A stretch of DNA of 64,000 nucleotides, from positions 577,016,606 through 577,080,605 of the forward strand of contig OX422217.1 in assembly GCA_949130495.1 (NCBI GenBank), written 5' to 3'. The position numbers were made by a program, and so were the translations under genes. The notes under the pieces are model-generated. The model was not told where the DNA came from. It did no database searches and saw nothing but the letters and a program-made list of their open reading frames with translations. The first letter of the stretch is position 1. Each line of letters opens with the position of its first letter. This document shows positions 35,431 to 47,726 of this stretch, in pieces. Origin of the DNA: Sambucus nigra. Lineage: Eukaryota > Streptophyta > Magnoliopsida > Dipsacales > Adoxaceae.

Positions 35431-38238
35431 AGGATGAAAACCTAAAATAACCTCCAAATAATCCTATTGTAAGAGGCACGAACACCACGCACGGGACCAA
35501 AGTAACTTGTACGAGCAAATCGCCTAGTCGCGGGTTTCCCAGTTTGAGAATATGACTATAATTTAAAAATATGTAGATTAGGCTTGAAAACAAGCCGTTT
35601 GAGGGTGAAAACCCAAACCAGCCCCCAAACGGCCCCATAAGAGACACGAACACCTCGCATAGGACCAATGTAACATGTACGAACTAACAGCATAGTCGCG
35701 GTTCTTTTAATTTGAGAATATGATGATAATTTGAAAATATCTAGATTAGGCTTAAAAACTAGCCGCTAAACGGTGAAAACCCAAACCAGACCCCAAACGG
35801 CCCAGTAAAAGGTACGAACACCTCGCACGGGAGAAATGTAACTTGTAGGAACTGGTTGTGTAGTCACAGGTCTCCTAGTTTGAGAATATGATGAAAATTT
35901 AAAAATATCTAAATTAGGCTTAAACACAAGCAGTTAAAGGGTGAAAACAACGGCCCCGTAAGAGGCACGAATACCTTACACGGGACCAATGTAACTTGTA
36001 GGAACTGACCGTGTAGTCAAGGGTCTCCCCGGTTGAGAATATGACCATTATTTGAAAATATTTAGATTATGCTTAAAAACAAGCCGTTTGAGGGTGAAAA
36101 CCCAAACCAGCCTCCAAACGGCCCTAGAAGAGACACAAGCACCTCGCACGGGACCAATGTAACTTGTACAAACTGTGCGTAGTCATGGGCCTCTCGGTTT
36201 GAGAATATGACGATAATTTGAAAATATATCGATTAAGCTTAATAAAAATCCCTTAAAGGGTGAAAACCCAAACCAGCCTCCAAATGGCCCAGTAAGAGGC
36301 ATGAACACCTCGCACGGGACCAGTGTAACTTTTAGGAACTGATCGTGTAGTCAAGTGTCTTCCGATTTGAGAATATGACGATAATTTGAAAATATCTAAA
36401 TTAGGCTAAAAAATAAGTAGTTAAAGGGTGAAAACCGAAACCAGCCCCCAAACGGCCCCGTAAGAGGCACGAACAGCTCGCAGGGGACCAATGTAACTTG
36501 TACGAACTGATAGTGTAGTCACGGGCCTCTCAGTTTGATAATATGATGATAATTTGAAAATATAATGATTAAGCTTAAAAATAATCCCTTAAAGGGTGAA
36601 AACCCAAACCAGCCCTCAAACGGCCCTATAAGAGGCAGGAACACCTCGCACGAGACTAATGTAACTTGTACGAACTGACCGCATAGTCACGGGTCTCTCG
36701 GTTTGAGAATATGACGATAATTTCAAAATATGTAGATTAGGCTTGAAAATAAGCCGTTTGAGGGTGAAAACCCAAACCAGCCCCCAAACGGCCCCGTAAG
36801 AGACACGAACACCTCGCACGGGACCAATGTAACTTGTACTAGAAGATCGCATAGTCGTGGGTCTCACGGTTTGAGAATATGATGATAATTTAAAAATATG
36901 TAGATTAGGCTTGAAAATAAGCCGTTTGAGGGTGAAAACCCAAACCAGCCCCCAAACGGCCCCATAAGAGCACGAACACCTAGCACGGGACTAATGTAAC
37001 ATGTACGAACTGACAGCATAGTCACGGGCCTCTAGATTTGAGAATATGATGATGATTTAAAAATATGTAGATTAGGCTTGAAAATAAGCCGTTTGAGGGT
37101 GAAAACCCAAACCAACCCCTAAACGGCCCCGTAAAAGGTACGAACACCTCACACAGGACCACTATAACTTGTACGAACTGACCGCGTAGTTGCGGGTCTC
37201 CTGATTTGAGAATATGATGATAATTTCAAAATATGTAGATTAGGCTTGAAAACAAGCCGTTTGAGGACTAAAACCCAAACTAGCCCTCAAATGGCCCCGT
37301 AAGAAGCACGAACACCTCGCACGGGACCACTGTAAGTTGTATGAACTGATTGCGCAGTCACGGGCCTCTCATTGTGAGAATATGATGATAGTTTGAAAAT
37401 ATATCGATTAAGCTTAAAAATAAGCCTATAAAGGGTGAAAACCCAAACCAACCCCCAAACGGCCCCGTAAGAGGCACCAACACCTCGGACGAGACCAATG
37501 TAACTTGTAAAAACTGACCCCATAGTCGCGGGTCTCCCAGGTTGAGAATATGATGATAAATTCAAATATGTAGATTAGGCTTAAAAACAAGCCGTTTGAG
37601 GATGAAAATCCAAACCAGCCCCCAAACGACCCCGTAAGAGGCACGAGCACCTCGCACGAGACCAATGTAACTTGTATGAACTGACAGCGTTGTCAAGGGC
37701 GTCTCGATTTGAGAATGTGATGATAATTTGGAAATATATAGATTAATCTTAATAAAAAGCCTTTAAAGGGTGAAAAACCAAACCATCCCCCAAACGGCCC
37801 CGTAAGACGCACGTACACCTCGCACAGGACCAATGTAACTTATAGGCACTGACCATGTAGTCACGGGTCTCCCGATTTAAGAATATGATGATAATTTAAA
37901 AATATCTAAATTAGACTTAAAAACAAGCAATTGAAGGGTGAAAACCCAAACCAGCTCCCAAACGGTCCCGTAAGAGGCACAAACACCTCACACGGGACCA
38001 ATGCAACTTGTACGAACTGACAGTGTAGTCACGGGCCTCTCGGCTTAAGAATATGACGATAATTTAAAACTATATCGATTAAGCTTAAAAACAAGCCCTT
38101 AAAGGGTAAAAACCAAAACTAGCCCCCAAACGGCCTCATAAGAGGCACGAACACCTCGCACGGGACCAATATAACTTGTACGAACTGACTGCGTAGTCTC
38201 GGGTCTCCCAGTTTAATAATATGATGATAATTTCAAAA
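35431..38238 (-). repeat. 167-bp satellite array in CACTA B, left part (~17 units)
   Basis: The phrase GGCACGAACACCTCGCACGGG recurs about every 167 bp (35,472, 35,640, ... 38,141). Units carry one of at least three linker types: GATTAGGCTTGAAAATAAGC (A), GATTAAGCTTAAAAATAATC (B) and AAATTAGGCTTAAAAACAAG (C). The order B-C-B at about 36,226-36,565 recurs about 1.5 kb later and again on the other side of element A, indicating amplification of multi-unit blocks. Long open frames through the array are by-products of the near-multiple-of-3 period. Confidence 0.9.
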
Positions 38239-38620
38239 CACTACACCAAAAATAGGAAACTGGCACGGTTTAAAACAGTGCCAGACGCAATCTGGCACGG
38301 TTCAAAACCGTGTCAGAATCAGGCGTGCCAGATTTTCTGGCGCGGTTTAAAACCGTGCCAGATTTCCCAAACTGGCACGCTTTTGGCACGCTTTTAAACT
38401 GTGCCAGTTTTTTAGTCTGGCACGCTTTTAGCACGCTTTTAAACCGTGCCAGATGTTAAATCTATCACGCTTTTGGCACACGCCAAAACCGTGCCAAATT
38501 GTATATTTTCTGGCACGCTTTTGGCACGGTTATAAAGCGTGCCAGATTGTTTTATAAGCCTTCTCATTTTTATGCATTGGCACGATTTTGGCACGGTTTA
38601 AAACCGTGCCAGATTTTTCA
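38239..38620 (+). repeat. Left terminal and subterminal repeats of CACTA A
   Basis: At least six blocks built from TGGCACGGTTTAAAACCGTG-type words, many of them near-perfect palindromes (GGCACGGTT / AACCGTGCC). In other CACTA elements such clustered subterminal words bind the accessory TNPA-like protein; that role is inferred here. Confidence 0.85.
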
Positions 38621-38639
38621 GTTGATTAAAAAAAATAAT

Positions 38640-39261
38640 AATAGGAAACGAATCTGGAAAATCTACAAATTCCAAATTCGGTAGTAAAAATATTTATTAT
38701 TTGCAAAAACAAAATCAAGAAAATCCACAAATTATGAATATCGCAGGTTGTTGATAAACTAATGTGCATACAAACTTCAAAAAATTACAAGAGTTAATAC
38801 CAATATAAAGCAGCACATGACCATAAAAGTCGACAATAACTTCAAAAAATCAAAAGAGTTAATAGTTCCCATATCAAAAAAAAATTGGGCAGAGTTTCAT
38901 CTTTTTTTTAGCATTCCAAAACCTGCTAACATAAAATTTGCCCATATAAAGCCCTCACGGCCATAAAAGTCAACAATAAAACTACTACAGCCAGCACGAC
39001 CATAAAAATAAACCATAAAACTATTGAACCCTGCTCGGCCGTAACACAAAAAATAGAATCCTGAATATTAACGACACTAAATACACAATCCCCCTGTTGT
39101 AAAGAATTGTCTTCTTCGTGCATTCCAAGTGGATAAAAGCTAACGATTGAATGTCATCCTACAAAAAAAATAAGACAAAAAAGATACAATATTAGTAACC
39201 AAGTCATTTTTAAAAAAATCATATTCAACCAAAAAAATTCCATATACAAGTAGAAAAATTG
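38640..39261 (+). other. Non-repetitive left arm of CACTA A
   Basis: Contains several copies of a short word, GGCCATAAAA(GT) (near 38,820, 38,950, 39,000 and 39,045 in variants), and TTGGGCAGAGTTTC. The same features occur inverted at 50,750-51,120 in element B. A 65-codon minus-strand frame (38,926-39,123) spans the repeats but has no recognisable domain. Confidence 0.6.
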
Positions 39262-42200
39262 CATATACGACTACGCGGTCAGTTCCTACAAGTTACATTG
39301 GTCTCGTGCGAGGTGTTCGTGCCTCCTACGGGGTCGTTTGGGGATGGTTTGGGTTTTCACCCTTTAACGGCCTGTTTTCAAGTCTAAGTGTGATTTTCGC
39401 AAATTATCATCATACTCTCAAATCGGGAGACCCGGGACTACGCGGTTTGTTCCTACAAGTTACATTGGTCCCGTGTGAGGTGTTCGTGCCTCCTACGGGA
39501 TCGTTTGGGGGTTGATTTGGGTTTTCACCCCTTAACGGCCTGTTTTCAAGTCTAAGTGTTATTTTTGCAAATTATTGTCATACTCTCAAACTGAGAGACT
39601 CGGTACTACGCGGTCAGTTCCTACAAGTTACATTGGTCCCGTACGAGGTGTTCGTGCCTCTTACGGAGTCATTTGGGGGTTGGGTTCGGTTTTCACCCTA
39701 TAACGACCTATTTTCAAGTCTAAGTGTGATTTTTGCAAATTATCGTCATAGTCTCTAACCGGGACACCCGAAACTACGAGGTCAGTTCCTACAAGTTACA
39801 ATGGTCCCGTGCGAGGTGTTCGTGCCTCCTACGGGGTCGTTTGGGGGCTCGTTTGGGTTTTCACCCTTTAACGGACTGTTTTTAAGTCTAAGTGTTATTT
39901 TTACAAATTATCGTCATACTCTCAAAACGGGAGACCCGGGACTACGTGGTCAGTTCCTATAAGTTACATTAGCCCCGTGCGAGGTGTTCGTGCCACCTAC
40001 GGGGTCGTTTGGGGGTTGGTTTGGGTTTTCACCCTTAAACGGCCTGTTTTCAAGTTTAAGTGTTATTTTTGCAAATTACCGTTATACTCTCAAACCGAGA
40101 GATCCGGGACTACGCGGTCAATCCTACAAGTTACATTGGTCCCGTGCGAGGTGTGCGTGCCTCCTACAGGGTTGTTTGGGGGCTGGTTGGAGTTTTCACC
40201 CTTAAACGGCCTGTTTTCAGGTCTAAGTGTGATTTTTGCAAATTATCGTCATACTCTCAAATCGGGAGACCCGAGACTACGCGGTCAGTTCCTACAACTT
40301 ACATTGGTCCCGTGCGAGGTGTTCGTGCCTCCTACGGGGTCATTTGGGGGCTGGTTTGGGTTTTCACACTTTAACGACCTGTTTTCAAGAAAGTGTGATT
40401 TCTGCAAATTATCGTCATACTTTCAAACAGGGATACCCGGGACTACGCGGTCAGTTCCTACATGTTACATTGGTCCCGTGCGAGGTGTTCGTGCCTCCTA
40501 CGGGGTCGTTTGAGGGCTGGTTTGGGTTTTCACCCTTTAATGGCCTGTTTTTAAGTCTAAGTGTTATTTTTTACAAATTATCGGCATACTCTCAAATCGA
40601 GAGACCCGGGACTACGCGTTCAGTTCCTACAAGTTACAGTGGTCCCGTACAAGGTGTTCGTGCCACTACGAGGTCGTTTGGGGTCTGATTTGAGTTCTCA
40701 CCCTTAAACGGTCTGTTTTCAAGTCTAAGTGTAATTTTTGCAAATTGTCGTCATACTCTCAAACCGGGAGACCCTGGACTACGCGGTCAATTCCTACTAG
40801 TTACATTGTTCCCGTGCGAGGTGTTTGTGCCTCCTACGGCGTCATTTGGGGGCTAGTTTGGGTTTTCGCCCTTTAACGGCCTATTTTCAAGTCTAATGTA
40901 ATTTTTGCAAATTATCGTCATACTCTCAAACCGGGAGACCCAAGACAACGCGGTCAGTTCCTACAAGTTACATTGGTCCCATGCGAGGTGTTCGTGCCTC
41001 TTACGGGATCGTTTGGGGCTGGTTTGGGTTTTCACCTTTTAACGGCCTATTTTCAAGTCTAAGTCTGATTTTTGCAAATTATCGTCATACTCTTAAACCG
41101 GGAGACCTGGGACTACGCGGTCAGTTCCTACTAGTTACATTGGTCCCGTGCGAGGTGTTCGTGCCTCCTACGGGGTCGTTTGGGGGTTCGTTTGGGTTTT
41201 CACCCTTTAACGGCCTATTTTCAAGTCTAATGTAATTTTTGTAAATTATTATCATACTCTCAAATCGGGAGACCCGAGACAACGCGGTCAGTTCCTACAA
41301 GTTACATTGGTCCCATGCGAGGTGTTCGTGCCTCTCACGGGATCGTTTGGGGGCTGGTTCGAGTTTTCACCCTTTAACGGCTTATTTTCAAGTCTAAGTG
41401 TGAATTTTGCAAATTATCATCATATTCTCAAACCGGTAGACCCAGGACTACGCGGTCAGTTCCTAGAAGTTGCATTGGTCCCGTACGAGGTGTTCGTGCC
41501 TCTTACGGGATCGTTTGGGGGCTGGTTTGGATTTTCACCCTTTAACGTCCTGTTTTCAAGCCAATGTGTGATTTTTGCAAATTATCGTCATACTCTTAAA
41601 CCGAGAGACCCGGGACTACGCGGTCAGTTCCTATAAGTTACATTGGTCCCGTGCGAGGTGTTCGTGCCTCCTACGGGGTCGTTTGGGGGTTGGTTTGGGT
41701 TTTCGACCTTTAACGTCCTGTTTTCAAGTCTAAGTGTTATTTTTAAAAATTATCATCATACTCCTCAAACCGGGAGACCCGAGACTACGCGGTCCGATCC
41801 TACAAGTTACATTGGTCCCGTGCGAGGTGTTCGTGCCTCCTACGGGGTCGTTTGGGGGCTGGTTTGGGTTTTCGACCTTTAACGTCATGTTTTCAAGTCT
41901 AAGTGTTATTTTTACAAATTATCATCATACTCCTCAAACCTGGAGACCCGAGACTACGCGGTCAGATCCTACAAGTTACATTGGTCCCGTGCCAGGTGTT
42001 CGTGCCACCTACGGGGTCGTTTGGGGGATGGTTTGGGTTTTCACCCTTAAACGGCCTGTTTTCAAGTCTAAGTATTATTTTTGTAAATTATCGTCATACT
42101 CTCACACCGAGAGACCCGGGACTACGCGGTCAGTTCCTACAAGTTACATTGGTCCCGTCCGAGGTGTTTATGCCTCCTAGGGGATCGTTTGGGGGCTACT

Positions 42201-44830
42201 TTGGGTTTTCACCCTTAAACGACCTGTTTTCAAGTCTAAGTGTGATTTTCACAAATTATCGTCATACTCTCAAACCGAGAGACCCGGGAATACGCGATCA
42301 GTTCCTACAAGTTACATTGGTCCCGTGCGAGGTGTTCGTGCCTCCTACGGGGTCCTTTGGGGGCTGGTTTGGGTTTTCGCCCTTTAACGTCCTGTATTCA
42401 AGTCTAAGTGTTATTTTTACAAATTATCATCATACTCCTCAAACCAGGAGCCCCGGGACTACGCGGTCAGTTCCTACAAGTTACATTGGTCCCGTGCGAG
42501 GTGTTCGTGCCACCTACGGGGTCCTTTGGGGGCTGGTTTGAGTTTTCACCCTTAAACGGCTTGTTTTCAAGTCTAAGTGTTATTTTTGCAAATTATCGTC
42601 ATACTCTCAATTCGGGAGACCCGGGACTACGCGGTCAGTTCCTACAAGTTACATTGGTCCTGTGCGAGGTGTTCGTGCCTCCTACGGGGTCATTTGGGGG
42701 CTGGTTTGGGTTTTCACCCTTTAACGGCCTGTTTTCAAGTCTAAGCGTGATTTTCGTAAATTATCGTCATACTCTCAAACCGGGAGACCCGGGACTACGC
42801 GGTCAGTTCCTACAAGTTACATTGGTCCCGTGCCAGGTGTTTGTGCCTCCTACGGGGCCGTTTGGGGTATGGTTTGGGTTTTCACCCTTAAATGGCCTGT
42901 TTTCAAGTCTAATTGTTATTTTTGCAAATTATCGTCATACTCTTACATCGAGAGACCCGGGACTACGCGGTCAGTTCCTATAAGTTACATTGGTCCCGTG
43001 CGAGGTGTTCATGCCTCTTAGAGGATCGTTTGGGGGCTACTTTGGGTTTTAACCCTTAAACGACCTGTTTTCAAGTCTAAGTGTTATTTTTGCAAATTAT
43101 CGTCACACTCTCAAACCGAGAGACCCAGGATTACGCGTTCAGTCCCTACAAGTTGCATTGGTCCCGTGCGAGGTGTTCGTGCCTCCTACGGGGTCGTTTG
43201 GGGGCTGGTTTGGGTTTTCACCCTTTAACGTCCTGTTTTCAAATCTAAGTGTGATTTTTTCAAATTATCGGCATACTCCTCAAATCGGGAGACCCGGGAC
43301 TACGCGGTCAGTTCCTACAAGTTACATTGGTCCTGTGCGAGGTGTTCGTGCCTCCTACAGGGTCGTTTGAGGGCTGGTTGGAGTTTTCACCCTTAAACGG
43401 CATGTTTTCAAGTCTAAATGTGATTTTTGCAAATTATCGTCATACTCTCAATTTGGGAGACCCGGGACTACGCGATCAGTTCTTACAAGTTACATTGGTC
43501 CCGTGCGAGGTGTTCGTGCCTCCTACGGGGTCATTTGGGGGTTGGTTTGGGTTTTCACCCTTTAACGGCCTGTTTCCAAGTCTAAGTGTGATTTTTGCAA
43601 ATTATGGTCATACTCTCAAACCGGGAGACCCGGGACTATGCGGTCAGTTCCTACAAGTTACATTGGTCCCGTGCGAGGTGTTCGTTCCTCCTACGGGGTC
43701 GTTTGGGGGATGGTTTGGGTTTTCACTCTTTAATGGCCTGTTTTCAAGTCTAAATGTTATTTTTACGAATTATCATCATACTCTCAAATCGAGAGACCCG
43801 GGACTATGCGTTCAGTTCCTACAAGTTACAGTGGTCTCATGCAAGGTGTTCGTGCCATCTACGAGGTCGTTTGGGGGCTGATTTGAGTTTTCACCCTTAA
43901 ACGGCCTGTTTTCAAGTCTAAGTGTAATTTTTGCAAATTATCGTCATACTCTCAAACTGGGAGACCCGGGACTACACGGTCAGTTCCTACTAGTTACATT
44001 GGTCCCGTGCGAGGTGTTTGTGCCTCCTACGGGGTCATTTGGGGGCTGGTTTGGGTTTTCACCCTTTAACGGCCTATTTTCAAATCTAAATGTGATTTTT
44101 TCAAATTATCATCATACTCTCAAACCAGGAGACTCGAGATTACGCGGTCAGTTTCTACAAGTTACATTGGTCCCGTGCGAGGTGTTCGTGCCTCTTACGG
44201 GATCGTTTGGGGGTTGGTTTGGGTTTTCACCTTTTAACGGCCTGTTTTCAAGTCTAAGTGTGATTTTTGCAAATTATCGACATACTTTCAAACCGGGAGA
44301 CCCGGGACTATGCGGTCAATTCCTACAAGTTACATTGGTCCCGTGCGAGGTGTTCGTGCGTCCTACGGGGTCGTTTGGGGGCTGGTTTGGGTTTTCACCC
44401 TTTAACGGCCTTTTTCAAGTCTAAGTGTGATTTTTGCAAATTATCATCATACTCTCTAACCGGGAGACCCGGGACTACGCGGTCAGTTCCTTCAAGTTAC
44501 AATGGTCCCGTGCGAGGTGTTCGTGCCTCCTACGGGGTCGTTTGGGGGCCGGTTTGGGTTTTCACCCTTTAACGGCCTGTTTTCAAGTCTAAGTGTGATT
44601 TTTGCAAATTATCGTCGTACTCTCTAACCGGTAGACCCGGGACTACGCGGTCTGTTCCTACTAGTTAGATTGTTCCCGTGCGAGGTGTTCGTTCCTCCTA
44701 CGGGGTCATTTGTGGTCTACTTTGGGTTTTCACCCTTTAACGGCTTATTTTCAAGCCTAATCTACATATTTTGAAATTATCGTCATATTTTCAAACCGGA
44801 GGACCTATGATTATGCAATCTGTTTCTACA
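39262..44830 (+). repeat. 168-bp satellite array in CACTA A (~33 units)
   Basis: CGAGGTGTTCGTGCCTCC recurs with a very regular 168-bp spacing from 39,307 to 44,680. It is the reverse complement of the array in element B. Most units share an A-specific linker (AAGTCTAAGTGTGATTTTTG), but the last one (about 44,740-44,800) has the linker typical of B units (AAGCCTAATCTACATATTTT). 168 is divisible by 3, so frames of 100-212 codons stay open with a 56-residue periodicity (VPCEVFVPPTGSFGGWFGFS). These show no domain, no codon signal and indel breaks, and are best read as non-coding. Confidence 0.95.
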
Positions 44831-47609
44831 AGTTACATTGATCCCGTGAGAAATGTTTTTAAGCCTAATCTAGATATTTTCAAGTTTGCATTACAATTAT
44901 AAGCATTTTCATTTGTCTAAAAAAGGAAATGATTTTTTATTAAACATGTATGTTCTCTAATCTTTCTAGCTCTTTTAATCAGATAACTATAACCACAAGA
45001 TGAATCAATTGAACATAAACATTAAGAAATTTACAAAACCTGTAGAATCGGTGTGTCAATTTCAGCAGAGCCTACAGACTCTAACGGCACATCAACAGCT
45101 TCAAATTCTTCCTCTTTGTAGCTCTGGTCGCCTACAAACTCTATCGGTGTGTCGATCAATGGCTACAAAATCAATAATGATCAATGGCTACACAATCAAT
45201 GGCTATGTTAAAAATGAATGTTTATATTAAACGAAACAAATAGATTTTGATGTTGCTGTCACCTCTAGGCCTATTTGTGGCTTGAATTTAACATCGTTAG
45301 GCTCGCTGCTGGGCATGTGATCCATGTGCCACGAATCAATGGGGCCTGCCTTGATAGATTTTGGATTCCCGGGGTGAGAGGATATTAGTTCGAGTGGGAT
45401 AATGTCCCGCTCTCCGTGAGGGCTTCCTTGCTCGGTGCTGGTCTTCGCTACATCCAATTGAGGTAGCGCAAGGTGAGTAACATCTATAGGAAAGGAAAAA
45501 TTTTATCAGGGCAACTTGGTTAGCCATAGACATGTGATAAAAGAGAATACTAGTTTACATTCCCGTTCTTATCAACCACGTGGAAAAAAGAAGATAGGTG
45601 ATAAAAGATGCCAGGATGACTAAATGCTGCTTCAAAACTATCAGGAAATAGATTCACATTATGTATTCATATAATTATGCATTTAGTCATCCCAATAAAT
45701 CCAAAAAGGCATTATGTATTGCTACAATATATACTGATCACATGAAGGTTCCTGTAATAATAACCCTTAATTATGATTCCTCCTTCACAAAAAATTATAA
45801 CTAATTGCAGTAAGATGTCCTCAATATGTGATTAGCTCATTCTCAATATTGTAGATGTCATTATATGCTTAAATTTGAGAATAATGAATATAATTAAATA
45901 TGAAAAACCCATAAAGGATCCACACAACCACATTTGTTTTTCTTTAATGTTCTTCCTTTCAAATTTTATATCAAGAAAACAACAGTCCACGTGAGAACAT
46001 GTGCTCACAATCTGCTACTCTTAGTTTCAATAATGCACAGATCATGATACTCATAAATTGAACAAAATTGACATCTCATCCAATTAGAATAAAGAAAGAA
46101 ATCTAGTTCACACACACACATGGCTCTTTCCCCGATTCCCAGCACACACACCAAGGTAGAGCTCCTTGAATTTCATATAACGCAAGGGGTGATACAAAGA
46201 GAGAAAACTAAACATGAAGAAGATCTTATTTTCATAAATATTACAATTCACAATACAAATACTGTTTGTATATGAAAAAACAAATTTCTAAATTAACTAA
46301 AATGGGCACAAATCACAACAAGACCAATTTTATCTACACCAAAATTACCACAATTTTCAATAATGACCACAACACCTAAGCTAAAACAAATACTGATTTT
46401 TTTAGTAATAAGAGAAAAGCAAAAATTAACTAAGAAAAAAATAAATAATTCATTCCCATTTGAGAGAGAGAGACTGACAATGGGGGTACTGGTAACGTGC
46501 ACCTTTGGCAAGAAACAAACTTGACAGAAAGAGGTCATCTCTTGGATCAGCAAATACGGGCCTGACCTGCGAATCCCCGGCAGGGCCTACTGCCTAGTTA
46601 TTTGAGTACTCCACCCTCCATCGACTTGCTTGGAATAGACCCTTCTCTCAACAACGACCGTGACCATTCCTCCATCTCCGATCTCTGTATCAACGACTCA
46701 ACCTGGGACACGTTATTTTGGAAGTCCCTTATAAAAAAACCACTCGTAAAATACAAAGCTTCCTTAACTTAGTAATAGGCATTAGAAAAATATCTTACTA
46801 ACCATATTCAAACTTAGAAAAACTAAGAAAACATTTTGAGAAAACACACGGGTAGTATTTCATAATGAAATAAAATACTAAAGAACAAAATCCAATACAT
46901 AAATAGGTACTCGAGGAATGTTATCTTACAACAAAACCAAAAATAGAACTGGTAACGAATCAAATATTTAACAGTAGGAAAATGTGTCCACGTGTTTATA
47001 AGAGAGCTAATATATAAAGGAAAATGAACTTGGTACTTAAAAAATCAGAACTTACCGAACACTTACCCAGAACTTACCCAAAATGGGCATACCCAAAATT
47101 GAATCAAACTCGGCTCCAACCATAATTTAATCCAACTCAGGTCACCTAGAATAGTTGGCCGAGAAAGTTGCCGACTATATCAAACCCAACAGTTATTCGA
47201 TCATTATGCCTTGTAAATATTAGCAGCATCTAAATCATCAAAATCACACAGAGACCCCGTAAGAGTTAACGAACATACCAGAAATGATTGCGACCCAACA
47301 ACTTTGTCCCTCTAAATCCATCTTCACAAGAATTAATGGTTAAACCATACCGACCCTTCCTCCGTCAGAGCGAGCCCGATTTTCATGACCCATTCCGCCT
47401 GCACCACGGTGATGATGGAGGCTCCGTGGTTTTGTGGAGGATGATGGATCGGGGCTCGGAGAATGACGATCGGGGAGAGAAAGAGAGAGAGAGAAAGAGA
47501 CGCTTAGGTTAGATTGAGGTTGAGGAGAGAGAGAGTTAGGTGAGAATGAGTTTGGTCCGATTAAAAATTGGGGGGTTTATTCTTTTAATTAAACGTACCC
47601 ATATTTAGC
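44831..47609 (+). other. Non-repetitive right arm of CACTA A
   Basis: About 2.8 kb between the satellite and the right subterminal repeats. Short frames (45,000-45,230 plus; 45,227-45,457 and 45,336-45,533 minus; 47,288-47,512 plus) show no recognisable domain. They might be exons of a decayed TNPA-like gene, but nothing proves it. A GA-rich stretch near 47,480-47,535 looks like leader or promoter sequence. Confidence 0.5.
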
Positions 47610-47723
47610 ACGGTTTAAAACTGTGTTATGTTTTGGCACTGTTTTAAACCGTGCCTGATAATGAATAAACCGTGCCAGATTCTCCTTGCCTAAGCGTGCC
47701 AGATTAGCATTTTTGGTGTAGTG
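47610..47723 (+). repeat. Right subterminal and terminal repeats of CACTA A
   Basis: TTTAGCACGGTTTAAAACTG, GTTTTAAACCGTGCC and AACCGTGCCAGA words lead into GGTGTAGTG. There are fewer copies than at the left end. Confidence 0.85.
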
Positions 47724-47726
47724 AAA

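Larger units (their letters stand above)
38239..47723 (+). mobile_element. CACTA element A (non-autonomous, 9.5 kb)
   Basis: Starts CACTACACCAAAAATAGG at 38,239 and ends TTTTTGGTGTAGTG at 47,723. The 3-bp target AAA is duplicated (38,236-38,238 and 47,724-47,726), and the satellite unit continues across it in register (TTTCA-AAA-TATGTAG). Subterminal arrays of TGGCACGG/CCGTGCCA words occupy both ends. The interior is a 33-copy satellite array plus about 2.8 kb of non-repetitive DNA. No TNP2-type transposase frame was recognised, so movement would depend on an autonomous relative. A was inserted into the satellite of element B of the same family. Confidence 0.9.

Noticed and set aside
35327..38238. 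Minus-strand frames of 80-113 codons in the CACTA B satellite (and up to 179 codons in 47.7-50.4 kb)
   Set aside because: Same reason: by-products of the repeat unit, interrupted by unit-length changes.
39977..44572. Long plus-strand frames (up to 212 codons) through the CACTA A satellite, repeating VPCEVFVPPTGSFGG
   Set aside because: They follow from a 168-bp period divisible by three. The same sequence is open in two frames, indels switch frames, and no domain or start context is consistent. Treated as satellite, not genes.
45000..45533. Short frames in CACTA A's right arm considered as TNPA/TNP2 exons
   Set aside because: No recognisable transposase motif; frames are under 80 codons and could be chance.
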